A stretch of DNA of 64,000 bases, from positions 1,860,001 to 1,924,000 of the forward strand of contig NZ_CP049263.1 in the NCBI RefSeq assembly GCF_003048615.2, in the 5' to 3' direction. Source of the stretch: Campylobacter concisus. Lineage in GTDB: Bacteria > Campylobacterota > Campylobacteria > Campylobacterales > Campylobacteraceae. Under the pieces are notes generated by a model. The model was given only the letters and a program-made list of their open reading frames with translations. It was not told where the DNA came from and did not search any database. Shown here in pieces: positions 35,667-47,800 of this stretch. The number at the start of each line of letters is the position of its first letter. Position 1 is the stretch's first letter. A program made the translations under genes and the position numbers.

Positions 35667-36275
35667 TTAAAATTTATATGTGTAGCCTAGATAAGCGCCG
35701 ATATCCGTTGATTTAAGATTATCAAGATCTTCATCAGTGCTATACCAAGATCTATCTGCTTTTATACCAAATTCAAGTGCATTATTTTTATCAAAGCTAT
35801 ACTCTGCACCAAGTCTTGTGCCAACTAGCCAACCAGCCTTTGTTGTATCATAAGTCGCTTTAAGTGTATTTGTATAAAGTCTTGCTTTAAAATTTACAAC
35901 TGAAATACCAGTATATAAGCCTGCTATTAACTTAAAGTTATCTGTTATAGCTGGAGTATAATCACCACCTACTACAAATTTATGTGTTGTCCATTTTATA
36001 CTAACATCGTGTTTTACGCCATTATCAGTATAGTTAAAGTTATCTTTTGCCTCTGTATGATAGAAGTATCCACCATAAACTCTAGCTACGTCAAAGTCAT
36101 AACCGCCTTTGATGCCAAGATTTGGTCTATTATCCTTAAAACTAAGACCATCATTGTCTTTTAGCTTTGAGCTAAAATCATAGCCGCCCTCAACTCCGAC
36201 AAATCCACCTTGTGCTAAAGCAAATGAGCCAGCAAGTGAAAGTGCTAAAACACTTTTTAAAACGCAATTTTTCAT
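35667..36275 (-). CDS. Outer-membrane beta-barrel protein, paralogue 3
   Basis: The 202-residue product has a signal peptide (MKNCVLKSVLALSLAGSFALAQ) and the same strand pattern as paralogues 1 and 2 (FVGVEGGYDFSSK, GYDFDVARVYGGYFYHT, HKFVVGGDYTPAI), ending LGYTYKF. Loops are a few residues longer, including NFNYTDNGVKHDVS. An AAGGAGAAAA ribosome site precedes the ATG and a terminator follows. Three related barrels within five kilobases indicate local duplication followed by loop divergence. Confidence 0.85.
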   Translation of the reverse strand: MKNCVLKSVLALSLAGSFALAQGGFVGVEGGYDFSSKLKDNDGLSFKDNRPNLGIKGGYDFDVARVYGGYFYHTEAKDNFNYTDNGVKHDVSIKWTTHKFVVGGDYTPAITDNFKLIAGLYTGISVVNFKARLYTNTLKATYDTTKAGWLVGTRLGAEYSFDKNNALEFGIKADRSWYSTDEDLDNLKSTDIGAYLGYTYKF

Positions 36276-36408
36276 TTTTTCTCCTTTATAAATGATTGCG
36301 TAAGCATTGTATGTTTAGCAAGATTAAAAAATACTTAAATGATTTAAATTTTATCAATAATACGTTTACTTTTATTTTTAATATAAATTTGAGAGAAATT
36401 TAAAGAGA

Positions 36409-36436
36409 AAATTTGGCAAAAAAGCTTGCCAAATTT
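36409..36436 (-). terminator. Terminator of pyrG
   Basis: AAATTTGGCAA (36409-36419) and TTGCCAAATTT (36426-36436) form an 11-bp stem with an A-rich loop directly after the pyrG stop, followed on the minus strand by TTCTCTTTAAATTTC. Confidence 0.75.
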
Positions 36437-36437
36437 A

Positions 36438-38616
<2,179 letters not shown>

Positions 38617-39420
38617 ATGAAAGATATTAACTTTTTAAATCTCAAATGTGACAATAGTACAGCAAAAAAACAAAAGGTTCGTAGTAAAGAGCAAATTTAT
38701 ACAATTAGGCTCTTACCACATGCTATCGACGAAGGAACAAACTATGCTTTTGATAGGTCGATAAAAAGACATAAGTTGCCAAATGGTAGCGAAGTTGTTT
38801 GCAGTGGCCTTGACTGTCCATATTGTGCTGATGGTATAAAATCATATATTACAAACTATATAGTGGTAGATCTACTTAACTCTACCAGCGACTTCCCTAA
38901 CGGGGTTTATGTTTTAGTATATGATTCTAACTTTGCTATGAAATTAAGTCGCTTTAAAAAGGCTGTTAGGGAGCAATACAATATAGACATATCATCTCTT
39001 TATGACGATGGTTGTTTTTTTAACGTTAATGTCTTTAAAGGCAATAGTGCCAGAGTTAATTATGAGTTTTCTGTCTATACAAAGGGTAGATATAGTAAGG
39101 ACATTAGTAGCGAGAGCGATATAATAAACTTTGTTAATTCAGAAAATATGCCTGAGCTTGATAAATTTATAAATAAAGAGAATTTAGAGTCAGAAAAGAA
39201 AGATGAGAGCTATTTTGACAGTATTGTCTCAGCTTTTACTGAAAGGGTCATCGGAGACGAATTTGGTGATTTTAGTAAAAACGCAGGGCAATCAATTATA
39301 GATGTCTTTAAGCCAATATCAAAAGACGATGGCAATATATTCACAGAAACTGTTGACAAAAGTGCAACTACATCAGATTTTGATGAATTTATTTCAGATT
39401 TTGATAATATTTTGCAATAG
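38617..39420 (+). CDS. T4 gp32-like single-stranded-DNA-binding protein
   Basis: The 267-residue protein is most like phage T4 gp32. It has a basic N-terminus (residues 15-25), an OB-fold-like core beginning IYTIRLLP, and a zinc-type motif His52-x9-Cys62-x4-Cys67-x2-Cys70 (the last part CPYCADG), in the same order as the His-Cys-Cys-Cys zinc site of gp32. The C-terminus is an acidic tail ending DFDEFISDFDNILQ, the kind used to recruit replication partners. No phage genes are adjacent. The cyd operon starts 19 bases later. The call rests on motif order, not on a search. Confidence 0.5.
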   Translation: MKDINFLNLKCDNSTAKKQKVRSKEQIYTIRLLPHAIDEGTNYAFDRSIKRHKLPNGSEVVCSGLDCPYCADGIKSYITNYIVVDLLNSTSDFPNGVYVLVYDSNFAMKLSRFKKAVREQYNIDISSLYDDGCFFNVNVFKGNSARVNYEFSVYTKGRYSKDISSESDIINFVNSENMPELDKFINKENLESEKKDESYFDSIVSAFTERVIGDEFGDFSKNAGQSIIDVFKPISKDDGNIFTETVDKSATTSDFDEFISDFDNILQ

Positions 39421-39439
39421 CAATATTTTGTGAAGGCAA

Positions 39440-39654
39440 ATGAGAAAATTTAATACTACTTCAAAAATAGAGTTTTTTATGGGTGGTTTAAAAATATGAG
39501 ATTAAGAAAAAAATTATTGTTGCTTATAGCGATAAAGCTTATTATTATGTTTGGGGTTTTAAAGCTCTTTTTCTTTAATGAGACTCTTAATACCAAATTT
39601 CAAACTGACGAAGAAAAAAGCGAATTTGTAATTCGTAATTTAATAAAGGAATAA
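39440..39654 (+). pseudogene. DUF4492-like cyd-associated small membrane gene, apparently frameshifted
   Basis: Two overlapping short frames look like one DUF4492 protein in pieces. The first (39440-39499, ATG behind AAGG) reads ...KIEFFMGGLKI and stops at TGA. The second (39496-39654, 52 residues) reads MRLRKKLLLLIAIKLIIMFG and on to a helix end LKLFFF. Restoring one A in the A5 run at 39490-39494 joins them as GGLKNMRLRKK, the expected FYxDGFKNM-type junction. DUF4492 genes sit upstream of cydA in related bacteria. The second frame alone could still be made from its own ATG. Confidence 0.6.
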
Positions 39655-39655
39655 A

Positions 39656-41191
39656 ATGTCTGAGATGGATTTTGTTGATTGGTCTAGGGCTCAGTTTGCG
39701 CTGACTGCCATTTACCACTTTTTGTTTGTCCCGCTTACGTTGGGGCTAAGTTTTATCATCGCCATTATGGAGACGATATATGTCAAAACTGGCGATAAGG
39801 CCTGGCTTGAGATAACGAAATTTTGGCTAAAGCTCTTTGGTATAAATTTCGCTATCGGTGTGGCAACTGGCATCATCATGGAGTTTGAGTTTGGTACAAA
39901 CTGGGCGAATTATAGCTGGTTTGTCGGCGATATCTTCGGCGCTCCACTTGCGATTGAAGGCTTGCTAGCATTTTTCATGGAGAGTACATTTTTTGCCATT
40001 ATGTTTTTTGGCTGGGATAAAGTTAGCAAGAAATTTCACCTATTTTCAACTTGGCTTGTTGCGATCGGTTCAAATTTAAGCGCACTTTGGATCTTGATCG
40101 CAAATGGCTGGATGCAGTATCCAATAGGCATGAAATTTAACCCAGATACCGCTAGAATGGAGATGGAAAATTTCTTCGAAGTCGCGCTAAATCCAGTTGG
40201 TATCACTAAATTTTTACACACAGTAACTAGTGGCTACACTATCTCAGCTCTTTTTGTGATAGGAATTTCAGCTTGGTTTTTGATCCAAAAACGCCACATC
40301 TTGCTTGCTAAAAAAAGCATCGTCGTTGCTAGTGCATTTGGTCTTATCACTTCGGCATTTTTGCTACTTAGTGGCGATGAGAGCGCATATCTTGCAGCTC
40401 AAAAGCAGCCTATGAAACTTGCAGCCATGGAGGGACTTTACAAAGGCGAGAAAAACGCTGGCCTAGTTGCAGCTGGCATTTTAAACCCAGCTAAAAAGCT
40501 TGGCGATGACACTGAGCCATTTTTACTTGAGATAAAGGTGCCTTACGCACTAGGTATCATGGCAAACAGAGAGCTTGACTCATTTACACCAGGCATAAAC
40601 GACCTACTTTATGGCAACAGCGAGCACAATCTAATAAGCGTAGAAGAGAAGATGGCAAAGGGCAAAGTAGCTATCGAAGCTCTTAAAAACTACAAAGAGG
40701 CTAAAAAAGCAAATGACGAGAGCTTGATGAAGAGCTCACTTTCAAATTTAGAGAGCAACCTAAATTTCTTAGGATATGGCTATCTTAAGGACGCAAAAGA
40801 TGCTGTGCCACCAGTTGCACTTACATTTTATAGCTTCCACATCATGGTCGCACTTGGCACTTACTTCATAGCTCTTTTTGCTATCACTCTTTATCTAAAT
40901 CTCTCAAGAAAATATAAATTTGAAAACATAAGAGCATTTTTGTGGATCTGCCTCTTTACCATACCGCTTGGCTACATCGCAGCTGAGGCTGGCTGGATAG
41001 TAGCAGAGGTCGGCCGTCAGCCATGGGCGATACAAGATCTCATGACCGTTGGCGTAGGAGCTACAAATTTATCTGACTCAAATGTCAAAATTTCATTTAT
41101 ATTATTTGCTGTTTTATTTACGGTCTTGCTGATAGCCGAGATCAAGATCATGCTTAAGCAAATAAAGATAGGATTTAACGATCATGCATAG
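39656..41191 (+). CDS. cydA: Cytochrome bd-type quinol oxidase subunit I
   Basis: CydA carries the three hemes of the terminal oxidase that reduces oxygen at high affinity. The 511-residue protein begins DWSRAQFALTAIYHFLFVPLTLG with heme ligand His21, has His188 in FLHTVTSGY and the signature GWIVAEVGRQPW near residues 443-454. The periplasmic Q-loop is of ordinary length for the family. It may be of the cyanide-insensitive type found in Campylobacter; that is inferred from genus knowledge. AAAGGAATAAA precedes the ATG, and the stop overlaps cydB by eight bases. Confidence 0.96.
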   Translation: MSEMDFVDWSRAQFALTAIYHFLFVPLTLGLSFIIAIMETIYVKTGDKAWLEITKFWLKLFGINFAIGVATGIIMEFEFGTNWANYSWFVGDIFGAPLAIEGLLAFFMESTFFAIMFFGWDKVSKKFHLFSTWLVAIGSNLSALWILIANGWMQYPIGMKFNPDTARMEMENFFEVALNPVGITKFLHTVTSGYTISALFVIGISAWFLIQKRHILLAKKSIVVASAFGLITSAFLLLSGDESAYLAAQKQPMKLAAMEGLYKGEKNAGLVAAGILNPAKKLGDDTEPFLLEIKVPYALGIMANRELDSFTPGINDLLYGNSEHNLISVEEKMAKGKVAIEALKNYKEAKKANDESLMKSSLSNLESNLNFLGYGYLKDAKDAVPPVALTFYSFHIMVALGTYFIALFAITLYLNLSRKYKFENIRAFLWICLFTIPLGYIAAEAGWIVAEVGRQPWAIQDLMTVGVGATNLSDSNVKISFILFAVLFTVLLIAEIKIMLKQIKIGFNDHA

Positions 41192-42308
41192 TTTAAGCTT
41201 AGAAAATTTACAAATTTATTGGTGGTTTATAGTTAGCCTTCTTGGCGGACTTTTGGTCTTTATGATGTTCGTTCAAGGCGGCCAGTCGCTCATCTTTAGC
41301 CTTGGCAAGGACGAGCTTAAAAAAGATATGCTCATAAATTCTATCGGTAGAAAATGGGAGCTTACATTTACGACGCTTGTTATGTTTGGCGGCGCGTGCT
41401 TTGCGGCGTTCCCGCTATTTTATGCTACTAGTTTTGGCGGCGCTTACTGGGTTTGGCTGGCTATTTTGTTTTGCTTTATCATCCAAGCTGTAAGCTACGA
41501 GTACCGCAAAAAGCCTGATAACTTCTTAGGAGCTAGAACTTATGAAATTTTCCTTTTCATAAATGGCTCACTTGGCGTTATACTTATCGGTATGGCGGTT
41601 AGTACATTTTTTAGTGGCAGCGACTTTGTGCTAAATGAGCACAACTTTGTCGAGTGGAAGACTCCATTTCGCGGTCTTGAAGCATTGGCAAATCCTTACT
41701 TATACTTACTTGGTATAGCTATGTTTTTCTTATCTCGCGTAGGTGGCTGCTTATATCTTATAAACAACATCGCTGATGGCGAATTTATACAAAACGCTAG
41801 AAAACAGCTAATTATCAACACCGTGCTATTCTTGCCATTTTTCCTAGGCTTTCTTGCTTGGATACTTACAAAAGATGGCTTTGCATACGACGCAAACGGC
41901 GTAGTTAGCCTTGTTGCTTACAAATACGCTATAAATTTGATCGAGATGCCTGTCGCTGGCGTGCTACTACTTGTTGGCGTGCTTTTGGTGCTTGTTGGAA
42001 TTTTCCAAGGAGCATTTACAAAAAGCATCCGCGGAATTTTTGCTTACGGCGTTGGCGTAACGCTTGCTGTGACCGCGCTATTTTTGATAACAGGACTAAA
42101 TGGCACTGCATTTTATCCGTCATTTAGCGACCTCTCTAGCTCGCTAACTATCAAAAATGCAAGCTCTAGCCACTACACACTTGGCGTTATGGCCTATGTT
42201 AGCTTGCTAGTGCCAGTAGTGCTTGCTTATATCTTCATCGTCTGGAGAGCGATAGATAGCAAGAAGATCACGCAAGATGAGATCAAAAACGATCATCACG
42301 CATACTAA
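41184..42308 (+). CDS. cydB: Cytochrome bd-type quinol oxidase subunit II
   Basis: The 374-residue protein has eight or nine membrane helices and typical CydB segments: LQIYWWFIVSLLGGLLVFMMFVQGGQ near the start, and GRKWELTFTTLVMFGGACFAAFPLFYAT (in pieces) around residues 53-80. It pairs with CydA and holds no heme itself. Translation is coupled to cydA by overlap. A small membrane ORF follows after nine bases. Confidence 0.95.
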   Translation: MHSLSLENLQIYWWFIVSLLGGLLVFMMFVQGGQSLIFSLGKDELKKDMLINSIGRKWELTFTTLVMFGGACFAAFPLFYATSFGGAYWVWLAILFCFIIQAVSYEYRKKPDNFLGARTYEIFLFINGSLGVILIGMAVSTFFSGSDFVLNEHNFVEWKTPFRGLEALANPYLYLLGIAMFFLSRVGGCLYLINNIADGEFIQNARKQLIINTVLFLPFFLGFLAWILTKDGFAYDANGVVSLVAYKYAINLIEMPVAGVLLLVGVLLVLVGIFQGAFTKSIRGIFAYGVGVTLAVTALFLITGLNGTAFYPSFSDLSSSLTIKNASSSHYTLGVMAYVSLLVPVVLAYIFIVWRAIDSKKITQDEIKNDHHAY

Positions 42309-42317
42309 GGATAAAAG

Positions 42318-42419
42318 ATGTTAGAAGCAGGAATTTTTTTGATACTTTGGCCAGTAACGCTATTTATTAGCTACAAATTTGTTCTCTTTTCTCTCAAGAA
42401 ATTTGACGCAAATAACTAA
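42318..42419 (+). CDS. CydX-like 33-residue membrane protein
   Basis: MLEAGIFLILWPVTLFISYK begins a 33-residue protein with one membrane helix and a short polar tail (KKFDANN). The ATG follows AAGGATAAAAG nine bases after the cydB stop. A single-helix small subunit directly after cydB is the position of CydX/CydS-type subunits that stabilise hemes in bd oxidases; the sequence itself does not clearly match CydX. It is far below normal gene-finding cut-offs and is followed by the operon terminator. Confidence 0.7.
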   Translation: MLEAGIFLILWPVTLFISYKFVLFSLKKFDANN

Positions 42420-42460
42420 AATTTAGGGGCATTTGCTCCTAAATTCTTCTTTTTATTTTT
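42420..42460 (+). terminator. Terminator of the cyd operon
   Basis: AATTTAGGGGC (42420-42430), ATTT loop and GCTCCTAAATT (42435-42445) form an imperfect 11-bp stem with one G-T pair, followed by CTTCTTTTTATTTTT. Confidence 0.85.
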
Positions 42461-42575
42461 ACCTCTTAAAACAACTTCTTTATAAATTTACTTAAGCCTC
42501 TTTTCATATAAGCGTTAGTTTTGTGTGAAATTTGTGGGGTAAGATATCATTAAATTTCTACAGAAGGAGCGAAAA

Positions 42576-44342
42576 ATGAGCAAGAATTTCTTAGGTTCTG
42601 TTGCCCTTGCGGCTGTTTTGGTGAGTGGTTTTGGCTTTAGTGCTCCACTAAATGCTGGAGTCTTGGCTCATCAAGTAAAGGTTCAAGGAGAGCTTGGCTC
42701 AGTCTTTATAAACCCCTACGACGTATCGCCACTAACTGCTATCATCGATAGAGCTGGCAAGGACATCAAAGATATCCACGTCAAAGTAAAGGGCAAGCCA
42801 GATGGCGGCATAGATATCGACTACAACGTCTCAGAGCATGCCTTGCTCACGCATGATGGCGTGCCTATTTGGGGACTTTATCCTGACTATCTAAACGAGG
42901 TCGAGCTTAGTTATACATTTAACGGAGCTAAAAAGGTAGAAACATATAAAATTTACGCCCAACCGATCGTCACATATAGCCGTGATTTTAGGTTCTCACA
43001 CATGCAAAAAACTCACGTCAAAAAGGTAGATCCTGCCTTTAAAAACAGGCTCTATCTCATAAACAACACAATAACAAGCGTCTATAAACCGCTTGATTGG
43101 AAAAATGGCGGAGCTGCTAGCTGGAACGACTTTACCGAAAACTACATCGTAGATACCAAGGGCGAGGTCAGATGGTATCTTGACTATCAGAAATTTTACG
43201 ACCGCAGCGAGAGAAGAGTGATGGATGGGGGTATGATGATGGGCTTTCATCAGCTCAAAAACGGCGACATCAGCTTTGGCATGGCTCAAAGATATCTTAG
43301 ATATGATCTAATGGGAAAAGAAATTTACAACCGCCCACTACCTAGAGGCTACATCGATCTAAGCCACGAGGTGATGCCACTAAAAGATGATCACGCGCTT
43401 CTTAGGGTAGCAAAATACAACTACCACCACAAAAACGGCAAAATTTCTCACACCATAAGAGACCACATCATCGAGGTCGATAACACCGGCAAGGTGGTAG
43501 AAGAGTGGGATCTAAATGAAATTTTTGGTAACAATGTTTATCGTAGCAACCTCATAAAGGCGCTTGATGCTAGGGCTGTTTGCCTAAACATCGATATGGA
43601 CGCAAAAGAGATCAAGATAAGCGACGATCAGCCATTTGGCGATGTCACCTCCACTGGCACAGGCAGAAACTGGGCGCATGTAAATTCTATCTCATACGAT
43701 GAGAGCGATGATAGCATCATCCTTTCGCTTCGCCACCAAGGCATCGTAAAGATAGGACGCGACAAGAAAGTAAAATGGATACTAGCCTCACCCGAGGGCT
43801 GGAGCGAGGACTTTAAAGCAAAAGTGCTAACTCCAGTTGATAGCAAAGGCAATAAAATAAAATGTGAAAACTCAAAATGCGAGGGCGAATTTGACTGGTC
43901 ATGGACACAGCACACCGCATGGCTAACGCCAAGATATGAAAACAAGGGCGACATAAAACATATAAGTGTCTTTGACAATGGCGATGGCAGAGGTATGGAG
44001 CAGCCAGCTTTTAAAGAGGACAAATACTCCCGCGCGGTTGAATACAAGATAGATGAGAAAAAGGGCACGGTTGAGCAGACTTGGCAGTTTGGCAAGGAGC
44101 GTGGATTTGACTTTTATAGTGCAGTCACTAGCAACGTTGAGTGGCAAAAGGATAAAAGCACCTACTTTATCTCAAGCTCAAATGTAAATTTACTACGTCC
44201 TGACAAGACTATCAAAATGGTCTTAGTCGAAATCGATCCAAAGACAAATGATATAAAATTTGAAATGGATGTGGATTCTGCATCAAGAGATGATGTCGCT
44301 TATAGAGCGATGGTTATTGATCCTGAAGTGTTTAATTATTAG
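42576..44342 (+). CDS. Periplasmic aryl-sulfate sulfotransferase
   Basis: The enzyme moves a sulfate group between phenols in the periplasm without PAPS. The 588-residue protein has a signal peptide (residues 1-28, ending LNAG). The C430-x4-C435 pair followed by WTQHTAW with His446 matches the disulfide and catalytic-His layout of E. coli ASST (Cys418, Cys424, His436). Propeller repeats such as GFHQLKNGDISFG are present. The fold needs DsbA-type disulfide formation; no dsb gene is adjacent, unlike in some Campylobacter loci. Monocistronic with a strong terminator. Confidence 0.92.
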   Translation: MSKNFLGSVALAAVLVSGFGFSAPLNAGVLAHQVKVQGELGSVFINPYDVSPLTAIIDRAGKDIKDIHVKVKGKPDGGIDIDYNVSEHALLTHDGVPIWGLYPDYLNEVELSYTFNGAKKVETYKIYAQPIVTYSRDFRFSHMQKTHVKKVDPAFKNRLYLINNTITSVYKPLDWKNGGAASWNDFTENYIVDTKGEVRWYLDYQKFYDRSERRVMDGGMMMGFHQLKNGDISFGMAQRYLRYDLMGKEIYNRPLPRGYIDLSHEVMPLKDDHALLRVAKYNYHHKNGKISHTIRDHIIEVDNTGKVVEEWDLNEIFGNNVYRSNLIKALDARAVCLNIDMDAKEIKISDDQPFGDVTSTGTGRNWAHVNSISYDESDDSIILSLRHQGIVKIGRDKKVKWILASPEGWSEDFKAKVLTPVDSKGNKIKCENSKCEGEFDWSWTQHTAWLTPRYENKGDIKHISVFDNGDGRGMEQPAFKEDKYSRAVEYKIDEKKGTVEQTWQFGKERGFDFYSAVTSNVEWQKDKSTYFISSSNVNLLRPDKTIKMVLVEIDPKTNDIKFEMDVDSASRDDVAYRAMVIDPEVFNY

Positions 44343-44352
44343 TTGAAAGTTT

Positions 44353-44382
44353 GGTGTGAGACCCCCTCTCACACCATTTTTA
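44353..44382 (+). terminator. Terminator of the sulfotransferase gene
   Basis: GGTGTGAGA (44353-44361), a CCCCC loop and TCTCACACC (44367-44375) followed by ATTTTTAT form a perfect 9-bp stem terminator. Confidence 0.9.
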
Positions 44383-44733
44383 TCGGATATTGTTTTGAAA
44401 TTTATAAATTTCTTCTTTGACGCTAGTTAGGTCAAAATTTATCGCTCGCTCTAGCTCTAGCAAGCTTACATCTTTGTCTATCTCAAGAGCCATCGCTATC
44501 TCGTTTAGCTCTTTTGCTTCCTCATTTGCGAGGATCGCACTCTTAAAACTAGCCTCATCTATCTGGCCAAATTTTGAAAAGATCGATTGAAATTTATCTT
44601 TTAAAATTTCTCTACTTAGCTTTTTATCTTCTAAAGCCTTCTTCGTGCCGCCATTTCTGTTACAGGTTCTAAATATAAAATCTATTGTTTCATTTACTTC
44701 ATCGAGTAAATTTTTTGTCTTCTCGCTTTGCAC
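44380..44733 (-). CDS. Small helical protein of unknown function
   Basis: The 117-residue product is predicted helical and cytoplasmic, with two EF-hand-like acidic stretches that lack the full loop pattern. I take a GTG start at 44731-44733 because GAAGGGAG lies five bases upstream; an in-frame TTG at 44763 has no such site. One Cys and NRNGGTKK near residue 30 may matter. I recognise no family. It lies directly downstream of the giant surface-protein gene and may be read from it if the hairpin at 44763-44789 leaks. Confidence 0.6.
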   Translation of the reverse strand: MQSEKTKNLLDEVNETIDFIFRTCNRNGGTKKALEDKKLSREILKDKFQSIFSKFGQIDEASFKSAILANEEAKELNEIAMALEIDKDVSLLELERAINFDLTSVKEEIYKFQNNIR

Positions 44734-44762
44734 ACAAACTCCCTTCACCGCAAACAAATTCA

Positions 44763-44789
44763 AAGCAAGGCAGACTCCCTGCCCTGCTT
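44763..44789 (-). terminator. Hairpin downstream of the giant surface-protein gene
   Basis: AAGCA-A-GGCAG (44763-44773) pairs with CTGCC-C-TGCTT (44779-44789), two 5-bp blocks with one mismatch. On the minus strand TTTGAATTTGTTT follows, so partial termination is likely. Confidence 0.5.
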
Positions 44790-44800
44790 ATATTTTTAGA

Positions 44801-47800
44801 CTAGATAACGTGGATCTCGTCTTTGATTTGAATAGTTACGGTGTTGTTTGTGTATGTTGTGTAACCATCTTCTGAAGCACCTTGATGCCATCCGCTGCCT
44901 TTAACATCCTCTTTTAGATCAACTACATCGCCTTTATCGCCTGTGATTTTTAGCGTATGTTTATCATCAGTCATATCTAAGACATCTTTGATGCCAACTT
45001 TTAGAGTAGTGTTTTTAGCACCAGATATATCAAGCTCTTCAAAATTCTTAGCAAATTTTGAGATATCACTTAGGTTTACAGACTTGTCAGGATTTTCTAA
45101 TACTAACTTATCATAACCAGTTCCACCATCTACTTTGCTATTATTTAGGTCTACTTTACCAATAGATAAAGTATCGTCTCCTGCGCCTAGATCGACTTTA
45201 GAGCTATGGATATAACCACCAACTTTTACTACGTCATTACCAGTGCCAGTATCAACAGTTGAGCAATCAATATTTGTACGAATGTTAAGTAAATCATTGC
45301 CAGCACCTAGTTCAACTTTAGAGTGTCCTGTTATATAACCATCGATGCCATTTACACCAACATTGACTATATCATCACCACTACCAGTTTTGATCTCAGA
45401 GTGATCAATATTTGTACCAACAGTTAGTTTATTGTTACCATCTCCTAGATCAATCTTAGATTCATTGTTTATATAGCCAAAACCATTGCCTTTTAGTCCA
45501 GTAGTCACTATATCATCACCACTACCAGTTTTGATCTCAGAGTGATCTATATTTGTACGAACTCTGATCTCATTATCTCCTTCACCTAGATCTATCTTAG
45601 AATTTACTGTTATATAGCCATCTGGTTTGCCTTTCTCGCCAACAACTACTAAGTCATTACCATTTCCAGCTAAAACAGCAGCAGCATGTATGTTTGTACC
45701 AACATCTAGCTCGTTATCATAGTAGCGTACTCCGCTTACTTCTATGTGGCTAGCTGCCTTGCTATCACTAGCTTTATTGCCAGCTGCATCGACTATCTCT
45801 ACACTTAATTTCTCGCCAGGTTTGATAGCTTTGTCGATAAACATATCAAATTTACCATCAGCATCAGTTTTGCCATCACCAATTTTCAAGCCGTTTTTAT
45901 CTTTAATTATAAATGCGGCATTAATCTCGTCTGATATGCCAGCGATGCGGGTTCTAACTATATTGGCTCCACCTTCACCTAGATTAACAAAAGATTCTTT
46001 TAGGTATTTGCCTATGGTTACCTTGTCGTTTCCTCTACCAGCATTAATAACTACACCATCCATAACTACACCACCGATTTCTAAAGTATCATTACCATCG
46101 CATAGATTGATATTAGCACGATTATTTACCGAACCTTTTACTTTTACGTAGTCATCGCCAGTTGTAGTCGGAATATGATTACCTCTGCTAATTGCATTCA
46201 TGATAATAGTTGGCGTACTTATATGTGCACCAGGAGTTGTTCCTTCAGCTATTGGAGTAACCTCTGTCAATTTGATATCAATATCAGTGTCAAGAATGAT
46301 TTTTGCCACATTGCTTGGATTAGTGGTACCATTTTGATTAATAGCTTTAGCTGTAAATTTATGCTCACCTTGCTCAGTAAGAGTTGGTGTTGTAAATGTC
46401 CAAGTACCATTGTCGCTATCTGCGATTGTGCTACCTATATACTTATCATTGTCATAAATTTCAACCCTTGATCCAGCTTTTGCAGTACCTTTGATAGTTG
46501 GAGTACTATCGTTTGTCAAGCCACCATCTACACCAAGAACGTTCTCATTAAATTTGCCACCTTTGACATCATCGATAACAGCCGTGATCTCAACAGTACC
46601 AGCATCTGTATCTACTTTTGAATATGCTCCCTTAGACCAGTTTTCGTTTCCTGCTAGGTCAGTTGCTTTTGCAACTATCTCATGTTTTCCATCAGGCATT
46701 GGTTCTGCAGGTCTTAGTGTCCATTCTCCTTTATCATTTGCTTTTGTTGTTCCCATGCTCTTACCATTATCAAAGAGTTCAACTGTCGCATTAGCCTCAG
46801 CGCTACCTTTGAATGTTGGTCTATTATCATTTGTTACATCATCTCTAACATCTTCATGGAATTTACCACCCTCTTTGTTATCAATGATTGCATCAATTGT
46901 TGGCTTAGGTGTTACAGTATCTACCATTAGCTTAGCTTCAGCACTAGCTGGGCTTCTTCCGATAACATTTACAGCAACCGCAGTTATGCTATGCTCACCA
47001 TCAGGAAGAGTTACGCTTCCGTTTGGCGTGAAGCTCCACTTGCCATCACTATCGGCTCTTGTTTCACCGATCTTATTACCATTGTCGTAAATTTCTACCT
47101 TAGCATTTGCCTCTGCTGTACCTTTGATAGTTGGAGTATTGTCATTTGTTAGGCCTTTATTTACACCAAGAACATTCTCGTTAAATTTACCACCTTTGAC
47201 ATCATCTATCGCATCAGTGATGACTGGAGCTTTAGGTGCAGTAGCATCAAGTTTTATACTTTCAAGTATGCCACGGCTTTCATTGCCAGCAGGATCAACA
47301 AATCTATATGGTTGGCTTACAAATCCACGACCCATCTCTGATATATTCTTGCTAAATTCACTACTTGTAAATGAGCCTTCTCTTATATCAGCGTCACTTA
47401 GTGTTACTACATCTTTCCATTTACCGTCTGTTCCATATACTTGAAGAGTATCACCAGCTTTTACAGTACCATCTTTTGGTATCTCAACTACCCAATGAAG
47501 CTTGCCATCAGTTAAACCAACAGCAGGAAGCTCATTTGTGCTAAGTTTGCCATCTCCATTAATATCTTCAACAAATTTTATCTTAGGCTCACCAATAGTT
47601 GTATCAACATCTACGCTTGCTTCGACAGATTTAGCACTATGTCCTAGTTTATCAGTCGCTTCTACAACAAATTTATGCTCGCCGTCGCCAAGTTTAGTTC
47701 TAGGAGTAAATTCCCAGCTGCCATCAAAGCCTGCTTTTGTAGTACCTGCGATTTTGCCATCAATAAATACTTTTATATCTGCACCAGCTTCAGCACTACC

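Noticed and set aside
43221-43240. Short G-runs in the sulfotransferase gene and at 62330 in ilvD as phase-variable tracts
   Set aside because: They are only five G long; Campylobacter phase variation typically uses tracts of about eight or more.
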